From the NCBI RefSeq assembly GCF_020748185.1, contig NZ_JAHZMO010000011.1, positions 1 to 64,000 on the forward strand: a DNA stretch of 64,000 nt. The letters run 5' to 3'. This stretch comes from Terrisporobacter petrolearius (GTDB taxonomy: Bacteria > Bacillota > Clostridia > Peptostreptococcales > Peptostreptococcaceae). The notes under the pieces are model-generated. The model worked only from the letters and a program-made list of their open reading frames with translations, did no database searches and was not told the DNA's origin. Both the position numbers and the translations under genes were made by a program. Shown one piece after another: positions 24,035 through 32,820 of this stretch (the first letter of the stretch is position 1; every line of letters starts with the position of its first letter).

Positions 24035-24247
24035 CTAATCCATAAATTCAATTATTTTCACATTGCTTTTATTAATAGAAAAGTTACTCCCCAAGTCTCT
24101 ACCAAATAACACTAAGGATGGAACTGAATTTCCCTCATTAAAATCTTCCATCCAATCTATCAATGATCTAAAATTTCTAACATTGCTTTCTTCTACTATT
24201 CTTTCAAAATTATTTTTATATAGTATTCTTATCCTATCTTTTTTCAA
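24035..24247 (-). CDS. Small protein of unknown function
   Basis: 70 residues, mixed charge, no membrane segment; contains NVRNFRSLIDWMEDFNEG and LVLFGRDLGS. The start is a TTG at 24245-24247 preceded by AGGAGATGAG, a good site at good spacing, and a terminator follows, so it looks like a real single-gene transcript. No family recognised. Confidence 0.6.
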   Translation of the reverse strand: MKKDRIRILYKNNFERIVEESNVRNFRSLIDWMEDFNEGNSVPSLVLFGRDLGSNFSINKSNVKIIEFMD

Positions 24248-24452
24248 TTATCTCATCTCCTAGCAACTTAACTAAGTAATATTATAATTTTATTTTTACT
24301 ATAACTCAATGATCTTCTTAATATTACCCAGTTTAAAAATAATATAATCAGTGTTATAAACTGATATAGCATATTACTAATAATGTTAACATAAGGTAGT
24401 TTTCCTTCATAAATTAGAAGAAGATATAAATTTAATTTAGATGGGGGTTATT

Positions 24453-25163
24453 ATGTCTGACTCTAATAGTAAAGTTGTTATAGACAGTTTGTCTGCAAAT
24501 ATAGTTGCCAAAAATTCAAAAGATAAAGTAATTTTAGCGGGGATTTTTCCTTATGAAAATAGTTTTTATAGTGAAAATCTTGAATTAGTTGTAGAACCTG
24601 AGGTTGGATATCCAGTTAATATACAACTGCCTTATTCAGGTTATGATATGCAACTATTTTGTGGGGATTTTACAAATGACGGAAAAGATGAAATTATGGT
24701 AAGAGGTAGCTTCGGTGGTTCTGGTGGATTTGAGATTGGAGTAATATACAAATTTGAAAATAATAAAATCAAAGAAATTTTTAATCAAGATGATATTTCG
24801 AAAGATAACCCTTGTAGTGCAAAGTTTAAAGATAATTACAAGGTTCATGTAAGTTGTGGTGAAAAGAAATATTCTATTAATTTAACAACCCGACCAAAAG
24901 ATTATTTGGAATTAGCTTATGATAAAGATGGAAAAGTACTTCCTGGAGTAGAAGCTTACGTTGATGCTCCTAATACACTTTTCCCAATAAAGGACGTGGA
25001 TAATAGTTACTATGAATTACTTATACAACAAAGGATTGTTGGCGTAGTTAATGCAGATACTTTGGGTATTATCCAAACTGTATGTGATTTTTTAAATAAT
25101 AAATTTAACGTAGTTACTAAAGGATTGTACTTTACCTTTGACTCTGACAATAAAGAAAATTAG
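24453..25163 (+). CDS. Hypothetical protein with FG-GAP/VCBS-like repeat motif
   Basis: 236 residues from the chosen start, no signal peptide and no membrane helix. The segment CGDFTNDGKDEIMVRG matches the calcium-binding DxNxDGxxD pattern of FG-GAP/VCBS repeats, and the rest looks mostly beta. The absence of a signal suggests a cytoplasmic or spore/cell-surface protein exported another way; function unknown. The ATG at 24453 has the site GGGGG; an in-frame ATG at 24441 overlaps this site. A terminator follows. Confidence 0.65.
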   Translation: MSDSNSKVVIDSLSANIVAKNSKDKVILAGIFPYENSFYSENLELVVEPEVGYPVNIQLPYSGYDMQLFCGDFTNDGKDEIMVRGSFGGSGGFEIGVIYKFENNKIKEIFNQDDISKDNPCSAKFKDNYKVHVSCGEKKYSINLTTRPKDYLELAYDKDGKVLPGVEAYVDAPNTLFPIKDVDNSYYELLIQQRIVGVVNADTLGIIQTVCDFLNNKFNVVTKGLYFTFDSDNKEN

Positions 25164-25211
25164 GAAAAGGAAAGAGGTTGAACTAGAACATAGTCCAACC
25201 TTTTCCTTTTT
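25163..25211 (+). terminator. Intrinsic terminator after the FG-GAP-like protein gene
   Basis: Long stem AGGAAAAGG-AGGTTG/CAACCTTTTCCTTTT between convergent genes; stronger on the plus strand, may work both ways. Confidence 0.7.
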
Positions 25212-25219
25212 ATAAAATT

Positions 25220-26338
25220 TTAAACTTCTTTGTTTTCTTTTAATTTAACAAAACTTATAACAAAAAGTATTATTGATAAAATAAGCATTGCATTTAGATA
25301 TATATTTATACTACCTAAATCATTAGTTTTTTGCAAATTTTCTAGACAAATATATACCCATCTAGTTGGCATAAGTTTTCCTATTGCTTGGAAGTTTTCG
25401 TTCATTATATTAAAATCCCAAAATACTCCACTTAACATACAACACGGAACTATTATAAGTACATTTAACATTGATGATGTATGTCTGCTTCTAGTAAAAC
25501 TAACTAGACACAAGTTAAAACTTAGTGCAACCAGATTTAGCATCAGCATTACAACTAAGAAATTTATACTATTTTCCATGGCAAAGTCTAATTTAAAAAT
25601 TATTAACACACCATAATATATTAAAGTTGACATGGAAGACATTATATAGAATACAACTATTATTGATAAATAATATTTCCATTTGCTAATTCTATAACCA
25701 GGTGTATTAATTCTTACTTTATTTTCTTTGTCCTCAATTAAGGAATTCGATACTTTTCCAGCTACAATAAATATGATTAATATAATCAAAGGCAATGAAC
25801 TCTCTATATCTGGTCTTTTTTCATTAACATCATTTAAACTTAATATTGTGTTTTTATCATTGTAATCTTGATTTATTTCTTTAAATTTGTTTATATCTCC
25901 TTTGCTCATTTTTCCAATCATAGACAAGTCTTCACATTTCATATCTATCATATTTTGAACAACTAACTTCACATCATTTTCATTTATAGTTTTGATTTTT
26001 ATTTCATTATCCTTTGAGTTTATCAATTTATTTTGAAAATTATCATTTATAATCACAACCATTTGAATTTGTTGTGTTATCAGTAAAATTTCAGAATCAT
26101 CTTTTTTTATTTTTATACTTTGAATCCCTTCCAAATCATCAATAGTTTTTATTATTTCATTAGACAAATAAGAATTATCATTGTCTATTACACCTATCTT
26201 AAATTTATGCTGTCCTGTAAATTCAAAACTAAAAAATATAGCTATAAATATAGGTATAATAATTGCAACCATTATATAACTTTTATCTTTCATCAATTCT
26301 CTCATTGTATTTATTATTAATTTAATCAAAACTTTCAC
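25220..26338 (-). CDS. ABC-2 type exporter permease (second of a pair)
   Basis: 372 residues: an N-terminal helix (about 20-36), an extracellular domain of about 140 residues, then five helices from about 185 to 365, the layout of ABC2_membrane_3/NatB-YhaP-like permeases. The block GVFWDFNIMNENFQAIGKLMPTRW is typical of the last part. It overlaps the preceding permease gene by 17 bases. The start is GTG (26336-26338) or an in-frame TTG 9 bases further on. No ATPase gene is nearby, so the partner must be encoded elsewhere or lost. Confidence 0.85.
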   Translation of the reverse strand: MKVLIKLIINTMRELMKDKSYIMVAIIIPIFIAIFFSFEFTGQHKFKIGVIDNDNSYLSNEIIKTIDDLEGIQSIKIKKDDSEILLITQQIQMVVIINDNFQNKLINSKDNEIKIKTINENDVKLVVQNMIDMKCEDLSMIGKMSKGDINKFKEINQDYNDKNTILSLNDVNEKRPDIESSLPLIILIIFIVAGKVSNSLIEDKENKVRINTPGYRISKWKYYLSIIVVFYIMSSMSTLIYYGVLIIFKLDFAMENSINFLVVMLMLNLVALSFNLCLVSFTRSRHTSSMLNVLIIVPCCMLSGVFWDFNIMNENFQAIGKLMPTRWVYICLENLQKTNDLGSINIYLNAMLILSIILFVISFVKLKENKEV

Positions 26339-27470
26339 CTGCCTTCAGTTTTGATATTAAGCTTCCTAGAATGAGCAATAATAGTGATAAACCCAATGAA
26401 ATAAATATGGAGAAAATATAATATTTTGTTTTTATACCATAACTTAAGCTAAGTATAGATATATTTGCCCAATAACTTGGAATAATTTCAGATAGAAAGC
26501 TTGTCATCCTCTCTGACTTTACTAAACAAATTGGTACATAAGAACCGCCTAAAAATCCCATAATTATAATTAATATATTATTTACCATATAACAAGTTTT
26601 TTTATTTGAGAAAATAGTAGCCATAAATATTCCAAGTATAGAACTAAATACTATAAGAGAAATTAATACCATAAGGATATATAATAAATTTCCTCCCCAA
26701 CTTACATTGAAAAATTTAGTGCTAACTATATATACTGTGATTATTTGTAAAATACCTATAACTATACCAAAAGCTATCTTTGATACTAATATATTAATTT
26801 TATTTGTTTTAGGGATCTTAAATCTTGTCATTGTATGTAAATATTCACCCTTATACATTGATATTGACGTAAAATTAGATATATATAAAATAATTAAGAT
26901 AAGTTGTGCAAAGGTGTAATATGTGAATGCATTTACTTGTTTTTTTTCTATACCTTCATCTTTTAACCATATTTTAATCTCATAATCTAAAACCTCTTTT
27001 ATTTTTTCAGGATTTGATTTATAAATTGATTGTAAAAAAGTGTATTTTTTCATATATTGCTCGTACAAATTCCTAAATACTGTACTTTCTGTACTCTCTG
27101 TTTCTTCACTTCTAAAATAATTAATATCATTGTCATAAAAGTCCATAAAACAAATTGCTTTGTTATTATTTACATCGTTTATGACTTCTTTATAATTATT
27201 ATTTTCTATAAACTTAATATTTGTATTTTTTTCAAAATGAATCATAAAATCATAGAAACGTTGTAAGTCAACTTCGTTTTCAATAGGAGCATTGACTCTA
27301 TAATATATAATTTTATTATTAAATATGTTTTTATCTATGGTCATAAGCCCATTAAGTGATTTTCCCATTATAAAAATAAGTATTACAGGAAATATAATCA
27401 TCATAATTACATTAATCTTCTGTCTGAAAAACTGCTTAACTTCTTTTTTTATAAGAGTTAATAAAATCAA
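26322..27470 (-). CDS. ABC-2 type exporter permease (first of a pair)
   Basis: 382 residues with the same design as the following gene: one N-terminal helix (about 17-35), an external domain of about 150 residues, then five helices, including LGGSYVPICLVKSERMTSFL, typical of ABC-2 exporters. The start is a TTG at 27468-27470 after a strong GGAGGTGG site. The two overlapping permeases probably form a heterodimer. Substrate unknown; relatives export sodium, peptides or lipids. Confidence 0.85.
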   Translation of the reverse strand: MILLTLIKKEVKQFFRQKINVIMMIIFPVILIFIMGKSLNGLMTIDKNIFNNKIIYYRVNAPIENEVDLQRFYDFMIHFEKNTNIKFIENNNYKEVINDVNNNKAICFMDFYDNDINYFRSEETESTESTVFRNLYEQYMKKYTFLQSIYKSNPEKIKEVLDYEIKIWLKDEGIEKKQVNAFTYYTFAQLILIILYISNFTSISMYKGEYLHTMTRFKIPKTNKINILVSKIAFGIVIGILQIITVYIVSTKFFNVSWGGNLLYILMVLISLIVFSSILGIFMATIFSNKKTCYMVNNILIIIMGFLGGSYVPICLVKSERMTSFLSEIIPSYWANISILSLSYGIKTKYYIFSIFISLGLSLLLLILGSLISKLKAGESFD

Positions 27471-27653
27471 ATTTCCACCTCCTTGTTTGCTAATTTTTAG
27501 ATTTTTACCAATAAAACTTAAAACACTTTTTTCATAAGTGTTAATATTATTTTTATGTTCTATTAATATTTATGAATTCATAAAGTTGTCTATTACTAGC
27601 AAATTTGTAGATTCATTCAGTATAGTTATATTTATGTTCGTGATATGATAATA

Positions 27654-27687
27654 AAAAATACACCTCAGTTTTTAAGAGGTGTATTTA
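27654..27687 (-). terminator. Intrinsic terminator of the 125-residue membrane protein gene
   Basis: Stem AAATACACCTC/GAGGTGTATTT followed by T on the minus strand, about 40 bases after the stop codon at 27730. Confidence 0.75.
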
Positions 27688-27729
27688 AGTTACTACTTCA
27701 TAATATTTATCTTAACAAGTTTTTATAAA

Positions 27730-28107
27730 TTATTTAAAATATCTTATATAAATAATAAATTTATTTTCTTCTCTATGGAAATTTCCATAAATAGTGATAT
27801 CTTTTCCTTCATACATATTTTCTATATATTCAATACATTTTGGAACTATATTATATGTGACAGCATCTAGTTTATAAGCATCTAATAACTTATCCACGTC
27901 CATTTTTATTTTTACCTTTTTGCTTAAACTAAAAATATCACTTATAACTATGAATACTATAAACATAGCAATACAGTAAGGTATAATAACATTCATAATA
28001 CTATTACAAAAAAATATCATGGATATAAACATTAATAAAGATGAATATATTATTTCCTTTGAACCTGATGAAATCTTTAATTTACTACACCTAATTATTT
28101 TTTGCAA
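27730..28107 (-). CDS. Small two-helix membrane protein of unknown function
   Basis: 125 residues. Two adjacent hydrophobic helices (about 20-38 and 40-60) are followed by a cytoplasmic or external domain of 60 residues ending IIYIRYFK. The ATG is preceded by GAGGTGAGAG. It has its own terminator. Not recognised; it lies between the ABC permease pair and brnQ but seems to be a separate transcript. Confidence 0.6.
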   Translation of the reverse strand: MQKIIRCSKLKISSGSKEIIYSSLLMFISMIFFCNSIMNVIIPYCIAMFIVFIVISDIFSLSKKVKIKMDVDKLLDAYKLDAVTYNIVPKCIEYIENMYEGKDITIYGNFHREENKFIIYIRYFK

Positions 28108-28283
28108 AACACTCTCACCTCTTAAATTAACTTATGCTTATGTAAACAATTAAACACATTAATCCTAGACCATTTTTAAATTTATTATAATTGATTTTAA
28201 TTCATATACTTTAATTATATGGATTATATATACAAAATGGTATTATTATAAAAAATTAATTTATTCAAATGGTTATTATAAAT

Positions 28284-28323
28284 ACTAAAAAAGTCCCTTC
28301 TTATGAAAAGGGACTTTTTTAGT
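28284..28323 (-). terminator. Intrinsic terminator of brnQ
   Basis: Perfect stem AAAAAAGTCCCTT/AAGGGACTTTTTT, 16 bases past the stop. Confidence 0.9.
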
Positions 28324-28338
28324 ATTTAATTTAGAATT

Positions 28339-29640
28339 CTATGCAGTAACATTTTTTGAATCAGATTTAGCATTAGAGCTATTTGATTTAATAAAGAATC
28401 CAATTGCTGATGCAATTAATACTGGTACTACCCAGTTAAATCCTAATGGGTGTAATGGTAAAGTGTTTATTACTGGAACCTTCACTCCAAAGTTTCCTAA
28501 TATGTTTAAGAATCCCATTACTAATGCTGTATATGTTGCAAATTTAAATATATTATCATTTTTAATATGTTGTCCTAATAAAGTAAATACTACTAACACT
28601 ATTGTTGGTGGGTAGATTACTGTTAATATAGGAGCTGAGAATTTAATTATTGTATCAACTCCAAAGTTAGAAACTACTAAACTAAATAGACATACTGCAG
28701 TTACTATTGTTTCATATTTTATTTTATTATTTGAAAGCTTTGAGAAATATTGTCCAGTTGCAGATGTTAAACCTATTGCTGTTGTTAAACAAGCAAGAGT
28801 TACTATTATTCCTAATATAACTTTTCCTGGGAATCCTAATAAATTCTCTGTTATAGCAACTATTAACCCAGCTTGTGATACATTTGAATCAAACATAGTT
28901 GATACTGTAGCACCAAGGTAAGTAAGTCCACCGTAAACTAAGAATAATCCTGCTGCAGCTATTAATCCTGCTTTAAATGTTATATTTATTTTATCTTCTT
29001 TTTTTGTATATCCTTTATTAGCTATTGTTGTAAATATTACTGCTGATAAAGATACTGCCCCTAGAGCATCTAATGTTTGATAACCTTGGAATATACCTTC
29101 AGAGAATACACCTTCTATAGTTGCTGGTTCTATACTTCCTAAAGGATTAAATATTCCTACACCTATTAATGTTAATAATGCAATTAAAAGTGCTGGTGTT
29201 AAATAAGACCCGATTATATCAACAACTTTTGATGGTCTTATTGTTAATAATAATGTCACGCCGAAGAATATTATTGAGAATATTATTGAACTGAAACCAC
29301 TAAATATTGGTTGAACCCCCATTTCAAATGTTGTAGCTGCTGTTCTTGGTATAGCAAGAAGTGGTCCTATACAAATCATTATTGAACATGCTAGCACTAG
29401 TGATATCTTGTGGCCTGCTCTTGAAAATATTTTACCAACATCTCCATCACATTTTGCTATTGCAAGTATAGCTAAAAGAGATAAACCTACGTCTGCTAAT
29501 ATAAATCCTGTGAAACCAGTTAACCAACTACTTCCTGATATAAGTCCTAAAAATGGTGGGAAAATTAAGTTACCTGCTCCGAAAAACATTGCGAACAATG
29601 CAAAACCTGTTATTATAATATCTTTATTCCTTTTATTCAT
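28339..29640 (-). CDS. brnQ: Branched-chain amino acid transporter BrnQ (LIVCS family)
   Basis: 433 residues, about twelve membrane segments, with the family N-terminal block FALFAMFFGAGNLIFPPFLG and GYQTLDALGAVSLSAVIF. It imports leucine, isoleucine and valine with a cation. The ATG follows GGAGGTCAC. An exact CodY consensus box and a second partial one lie 80-160 bases upstream, which fits repression by CodY when branched-chain amino acids and GTP are abundant. Monocistronic. Confidence 0.95.
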   Translation of the reverse strand: MNKRNKDIIITGFALFAMFFGAGNLIFPPFLGLISGSSWLTGFTGFILADVGLSLLAILAIAKCDGDVGKIFSRAGHKISLVLACSIMICIGPLLAIPRTAATTFEMGVQPIFSGFSSIIFSIIFFGVTLLLTIRPSKVVDIIGSYLTPALLIALLTLIGVGIFNPLGSIEPATIEGVFSEGIFQGYQTLDALGAVSLSAVIFTTIANKGYTKKEDKINITFKAGLIAAAGLFLVYGGLTYLGATVSTMFDSNVSQAGLIVAITENLLGFPGKVILGIIVTLACLTTAIGLTSATGQYFSKLSNNKIKYETIVTAVCLFSLVVSNFGVDTIIKFSAPILTVIYPPTIVLVVFTLLGQHIKNDNIFKFATYTALVMGFLNILGNFGVKVPVINTLPLHPLGFNWVVPVLIASAIGFFIKSNSSNAKSDSKNVTA

Positions 29641-29721
29641 TGTGACCTCCTAATTAAAATCCGTATTTCGTTTCATACATGTATTATATACGACATCTAT
29701 TTGAATAGTCAATATAATTAT

Positions 29722-29736
29722 AATTTTCTGTATATT
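29722..29736. promoter_or_regulatory. Partial CodY box upstream of brnQ
   Basis: AATTTTCTGTATATT matches the CodY consensus AATTTTCWGAAAATT at 13 of 15 positions. Confidence 0.5.
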
Positions 29737-29786
29737 CAAATTATAAAACACATATTAAAGTTGAATATGTATTCAGAAAATAAAGT

Positions 29787-29801
29787 AATTTTCAGAAAAT
29801 T
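29787..29801. promoter_or_regulatory. Exact CodY box upstream of brnQ
   Basis: AATTTTCAGAAAATT is identical to the published CodY consensus (W = A). A further TTCAGAAAAT half lies just before it at about 29772-29781. Confidence 0.75.
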
Positions 29802-29857
29802 TAGATTAATATTTATATTCTAAATTATTCTTATATTCTTTTTTTGATTTTTTCAAC

Positions 29858-29894
29858 AAAAAAAGACTTGATAAAACCTACAAGTCTTTTTTTT
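29858..29894 (-). terminator. Intrinsic terminator after the FtsK-N-like gene
   Basis: Stem AAAAGACTTG/CAAGTCTTTT with eight T on the minus strand. Confidence 0.85.
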
Positions 29895-29935
29895 AACATA
29901 TATTTATTATAACATAATAATTTTAACATGCATAA

Positions 29936-30259
29936 TTATTTAATATATATAAATCCTTTAGCTGATTTCACTTCAATTTTTTTTCCTAAATATACTTCTA
30001 ACGCATCAGAATATTTTTCGAAGTCTGACTTTCCAAGACCTATAGGACACCATATTTTGTAAACGTTTTCTTCTTCACTTAAAATATTCTCAACCACAGT
30101 TGGATATTCTTGATCTTTATTGCAAAGGCCTACTTTGTTAAAAAATATATCCAATGGTTCCTTTTTTTCTTCTTTTTTTCTAAATTTTTTGACTATAATT
30201 TCTCCAACTCTCCAAATTCCATCAAATACAATTTGAATCAAATTTCCATCACTACTCAT
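29936..30259 (-). CDS. Small protein resembling the N-terminal region of FtsK/SpoIIIE-like coupling proteins
   Basis: 107 residues from the chosen start. A basic stretch KKFRKKEEKKE is followed by an alpha/beta segment YKIWCPIGLGKSDFEKYSDA and LGKKIEVKSAKGFIYIK, which recalls the short domain before the ATPase in FtsK/SpoIIIE-type proteins of conjugative elements. No Walker motifs are present, so it is either a stand-alone domain or a truncated remnant. The ATG at 30257-30259 follows GGGAGGG; an ATG at 30298 lacks a site. Family assignment is tentative. Confidence 0.5.
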   Translation of the reverse strand: MSSDGNLIQIVFDGIWRVGEIIVKKFRKKEEKKEPLDIFFNKVGLCNKDQEYPTVVENILSEEENVYKIWCPIGLGKSDFEKYSDALEVYLGKKIEVKSAKGFIYIK

Positions 30260-30342
30260 TAAATACCCTCCCTTTATAAAGTAATATGAAATATCCACAA
30301 TAATTTTTTCTATATTTCTAAATATTCACAATTTACTTTCTT

Positions 30343-30954
30343 TTAAATTTTCACAATAATTGGAAAGTGATCTGAATATAATACTTGGTCAATTTCATAT
30401 GATTTTATATCGATTATTGAACTTACAAACACATAATCTAGCCTTGAAGTTTTAAAAGTTGGATAGAAATCCTTACACAAACATTTAGCTGCATCTTTAT
30501 AAGAGCTTAAATTAATGTTTTTTTCATTAAAATCACCACAAATCACAATATTTTTATTTTGGTTTTTACCAAAATCCAAAATTTCACTTATTTGTATCTG
30601 TCTTTCTTCCATATCCAATCCTAAATGTGTATTTATAATAATTTTATCATCTATATCTATACTCAATAGCCCTCTCTGCTCTGTTTTGCTACTTAGTAAT
30701 AAGTGTGAACTGTAATTTATTTTATTTTTACTTAATATACATATACCAAATTTCATTTTTCTATTATTTACATGCAATCCAAATACTCCATCCATCTTTA
30801 ACAATATTTTCATAAGTTTAAATTGATAATGTAAAACTTCTTGGAGACAAATAACATCACAATCTAAAGATTTTAAATAACCTATAAGTTGAAACAAGGT
30901 CATTCTTCTAAACTCATCTGTCCCTATATGTATGTTATAACAAATTAACTTCAA
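30343..30954 (-). CDS. Endonuclease/exonuclease/phosphatase (EEP) family protein
   Basis: 203 residues with the EEP metal and catalytic motifs in order: CYNIH at the start, CLQEV (metal-binding Glu), INTHLG, VICGDFNEKN (Asp/Asn pair) and YSDHFPI (catalytic His) at the end. It is a Mg-dependent phosphoesterase; the substrate (DNA, phospholipid or nucleotide) cannot be told from sequence. No signal peptide. The start is TTG at 30952-30954 behind a strong GGAGGTG site. Confidence 0.88.
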   Translation of the reverse strand: MKLICYNIHIGTDEFRRMTLFQLIGYLKSLDCDVICLQEVLHYQFKLMKILLKMDGVFGLHVNNRKMKFGICILSKNKINYSSHLLLSSKTEQRGLLSIDIDDKIIINTHLGLDMEERQIQISEILDFGKNQNKNIVICGDFNEKNINLSSYKDAAKCLCKDFYPTFKTSRLDYVFVSSIIDIKSYEIDQVLYSDHFPIIVKI

Positions 30955-31035
30955 ATTATTTCACCTCCTATCATAGGTTTATTACAAAATAATATTCATA
31001 GTATTAAATAATTATCCTTTTAAATTTTCGCATAA

Positions 31036-31066
31036 TAAAAAGAAGACAATTTAATTGTCTTCTTTA
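31036..31066 (-). terminator. Intrinsic terminator of hydG
   Basis: Minus-strand stem AAGAAGACAATT/AATTGTCTTCTT followed by T, about 20 bases past the stop. Confidence 0.8.
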
Positions 31067-31088
31067 ATATATACATTTTATTTATAAA

Positions 31089-32519
31089 TTAAAATCTAAA
31101 ATCTCTTTGACCATTTGTAATTTTTATCAATCTTTCTTCTACTATTTCTCTGACTTTATCTTTAGGTATTTTTTTAACTTCTTTTTCTATTAAATTTTCA
31201 CCAGATTCTTTTGTTGATTCTGATGCATAGTCTTCTAAGTACTCTTTTAAAGTCATGATAGCATTTGGTTGACAACAGTTGGCTATTTGACCGTTTTTAC
31301 ATAGTGCCATAAATCTATCTCCAGTTCTTCCTTCTCTATAACAAGCAGTACAAAAACTTGGTATATAGTTCATATCTAGTAGCCAGTTTACAACTTCATC
31401 TAAAGTTCTATCATCATCCACGTCAAATTGAGCACTTGTAATTTCTTCTTTTACACCCTCTGCTCTATCTGCATATCCACCTACACTTGTTGATGATGCA
31501 CCACTTATTTGTGACACTCCTAAATGTAATACTTTTTCTCTAGTTTTTTGAGATTCTCTTGTTGAGACTATCATTCCTGTATAAGGTACTGCTAAACGAA
31601 TTATTGCCACTATTTTTTGGAATATTTCATCTGATAAGGCTTCTGGGAATTCAGATACATCTATGTCATCAGCTGGGCGAAGTCTTGGTACACTTATTGT
31701 ATGTGGTCCAACTCCAAATGCCTCTTCTAAATGTTCAGCATGCATTAATATTCCTACTAATTCATATTTATAAGTACTAAGACCATATAGTACACCTAAC
31801 CCTACGTCATCTATTCCAGCTTCCATAGCTCTATCATGAGCTTCTGTATGATAATTATAGTCGTGTTTTGGTCCTGTTGGATGAAGTTTTTCATAAGATT
31901 CTTTATTATATGTTTCTTGGAATAGTATATATGTACCTATCCCTGCATCTTTCAATTTTTTATAGTTTTCTATAGTCGTAGCAGCTATATTCACATTTAC
32001 TCTACGAATTGCTCCATTTTTATGTTTTATACTATAAATAGTATTTATAGATTCTAATATATATTCTATTGGATTATTCTTTGGATCTTCCCCTGCTTCT
32101 AAAGCAAGTCTTTTGTGGCCTAAATCCTGAAGTGCTATTACTTCTCTCTTTATTTCTTCTTGAGTTAGTTTTTTTCTAGCTATTTTCTTATTCTTTAAAT
32201 GATAAGGGCAGTATACACATCCATTTACACAATAATTTGATAAATACAATGGCGCAAACATTACAATACGATTTCCATAAAATCTTTTTTTAATATCTTC
32301 TGCCATTTTAAACATTATTTCAATTAATTCTTCATCTTCACATTCAAGTAAAACTGCCGCTTCTCTGTGAGTTAATCCTTTTGCTCTATTAGCTTTATCT
32401 AATATTCCTTCAATTAATTCCTTATTTCCTTTATTAGATTTTGCATACTCTAAGCTATCTAAAATCTCATCATGATTAATAAATTCTTCTGCCTTTCTTG
32501 ATTTTGGATCATAAACCAT
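31089..32519 (-). CDS. hydG: [FeFe]-hydrogenase H-cluster maturase HydG
   Basis: 476 residues. Radical SAM cluster motif CVNGCVYC (Cys97, 101, 104) and the HydG-specific C-terminal cluster CTAC...CC (Cys390, 393, 416, spacing CX2CX22C), which distinguishes HydG from ThiH. It cleaves tyrosine to make the CO and CN ligands of the hydrogenase H-cluster. The ATG follows AGGAGGAG. hydE, hydF and the hydrogenase itself are not in the window. An unusual leader with a terminator lies upstream (32578-32720). Confidence 0.95.
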   Translation of the reverse strand: MVYDPKSRKAEEFINHDEILDSLEYAKSNKGNKELIEGILDKANRAKGLTHREAAVLLECEDEELIEIMFKMAEDIKKRFYGNRIVMFAPLYLSNYCVNGCVYCPYHLKNKKIARKKLTQEEIKREVIALQDLGHKRLALEAGEDPKNNPIEYILESINTIYSIKHKNGAIRRVNVNIAATTIENYKKLKDAGIGTYILFQETYNKESYEKLHPTGPKHDYNYHTEAHDRAMEAGIDDVGLGVLYGLSTYKYELVGILMHAEHLEEAFGVGPHTISVPRLRPADDIDVSEFPEALSDEIFQKIVAIIRLAVPYTGMIVSTRESQKTREKVLHLGVSQISGASSTSVGGYADRAEGVKEEITSAQFDVDDDRTLDEVVNWLLDMNYIPSFCTACYREGRTGDRFMALCKNGQIANCCQPNAIMTLKEYLEDYASESTKESGENLIEKEVKKIPKDKVREIVEERLIKITNGQRDFRF

Positions 32520-32577
32520 ACTATTTCTCCTCCTAAAAATGTTTTTGCTGACAAATTAGAAGACATATATCATTAAG

Positions 32578-32720
32578 TATAAAAAACCTTCGCCCACTGC
32601 GAAGGTTATCATAAACTTAATATATAACTGTCTTTTTACTTAAGATTTGTCTTAGTAATCAGACTAATTTCATATTATGATTACCTTCCCCCTCAGATGA
32701 TACTTTAGGGTCAGCCTAAT
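32578..32720 (-). ncRNA. Riboswitch-like leader RNA of hydG (unknown ligand)
   Basis: Minus strand: a hairpin CCCTAA...TGAGGG (about 32710-32690), then GAAGGTAATCATAA (32688-32675), whose part GTAATCA can pair locally with TGATTAC (32661-32655). The same 14 bases can instead pair, 13 of 14, with TTATGATAACCTTC (32614-32601), which forms the 5' arm of a terminator ACCTTCGC-AGTGG-GCGAAGGT plus six T (32582-32608). The two folds exclude each other, which is classic attenuator or riboswitch design. It matches no class I know. Confidence 0.6.
32582..32608 (-). terminator. Leader terminator upstream of hydG
   Basis: Stem AACCTTCGC/GCGAAGGTT followed by six T; lies 60 bases before the hydG start codon, within the leader. 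Confidence 0.8.
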
Positions 32721-32780
32721 TAAATAATATCACTTTTTACATATTTTAGGTGGTTTTTATTAGATTTTTAATTAAATTAA

Positions 32781-32819
32781 TAAAACACTCCTCATAACTT
32801 TATGGAAGTGCTTTATTTA
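32781..32819 (-). terminator. Intrinsic terminator of the AAA-CYTH gene
   Basis: Minus-strand imperfect stem AAAGCACTTCC/GGAGTGTTTTA followed by T-rich sequence right after the stop. Confidence 0.6.
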
Positions 32820-32820
32820 T

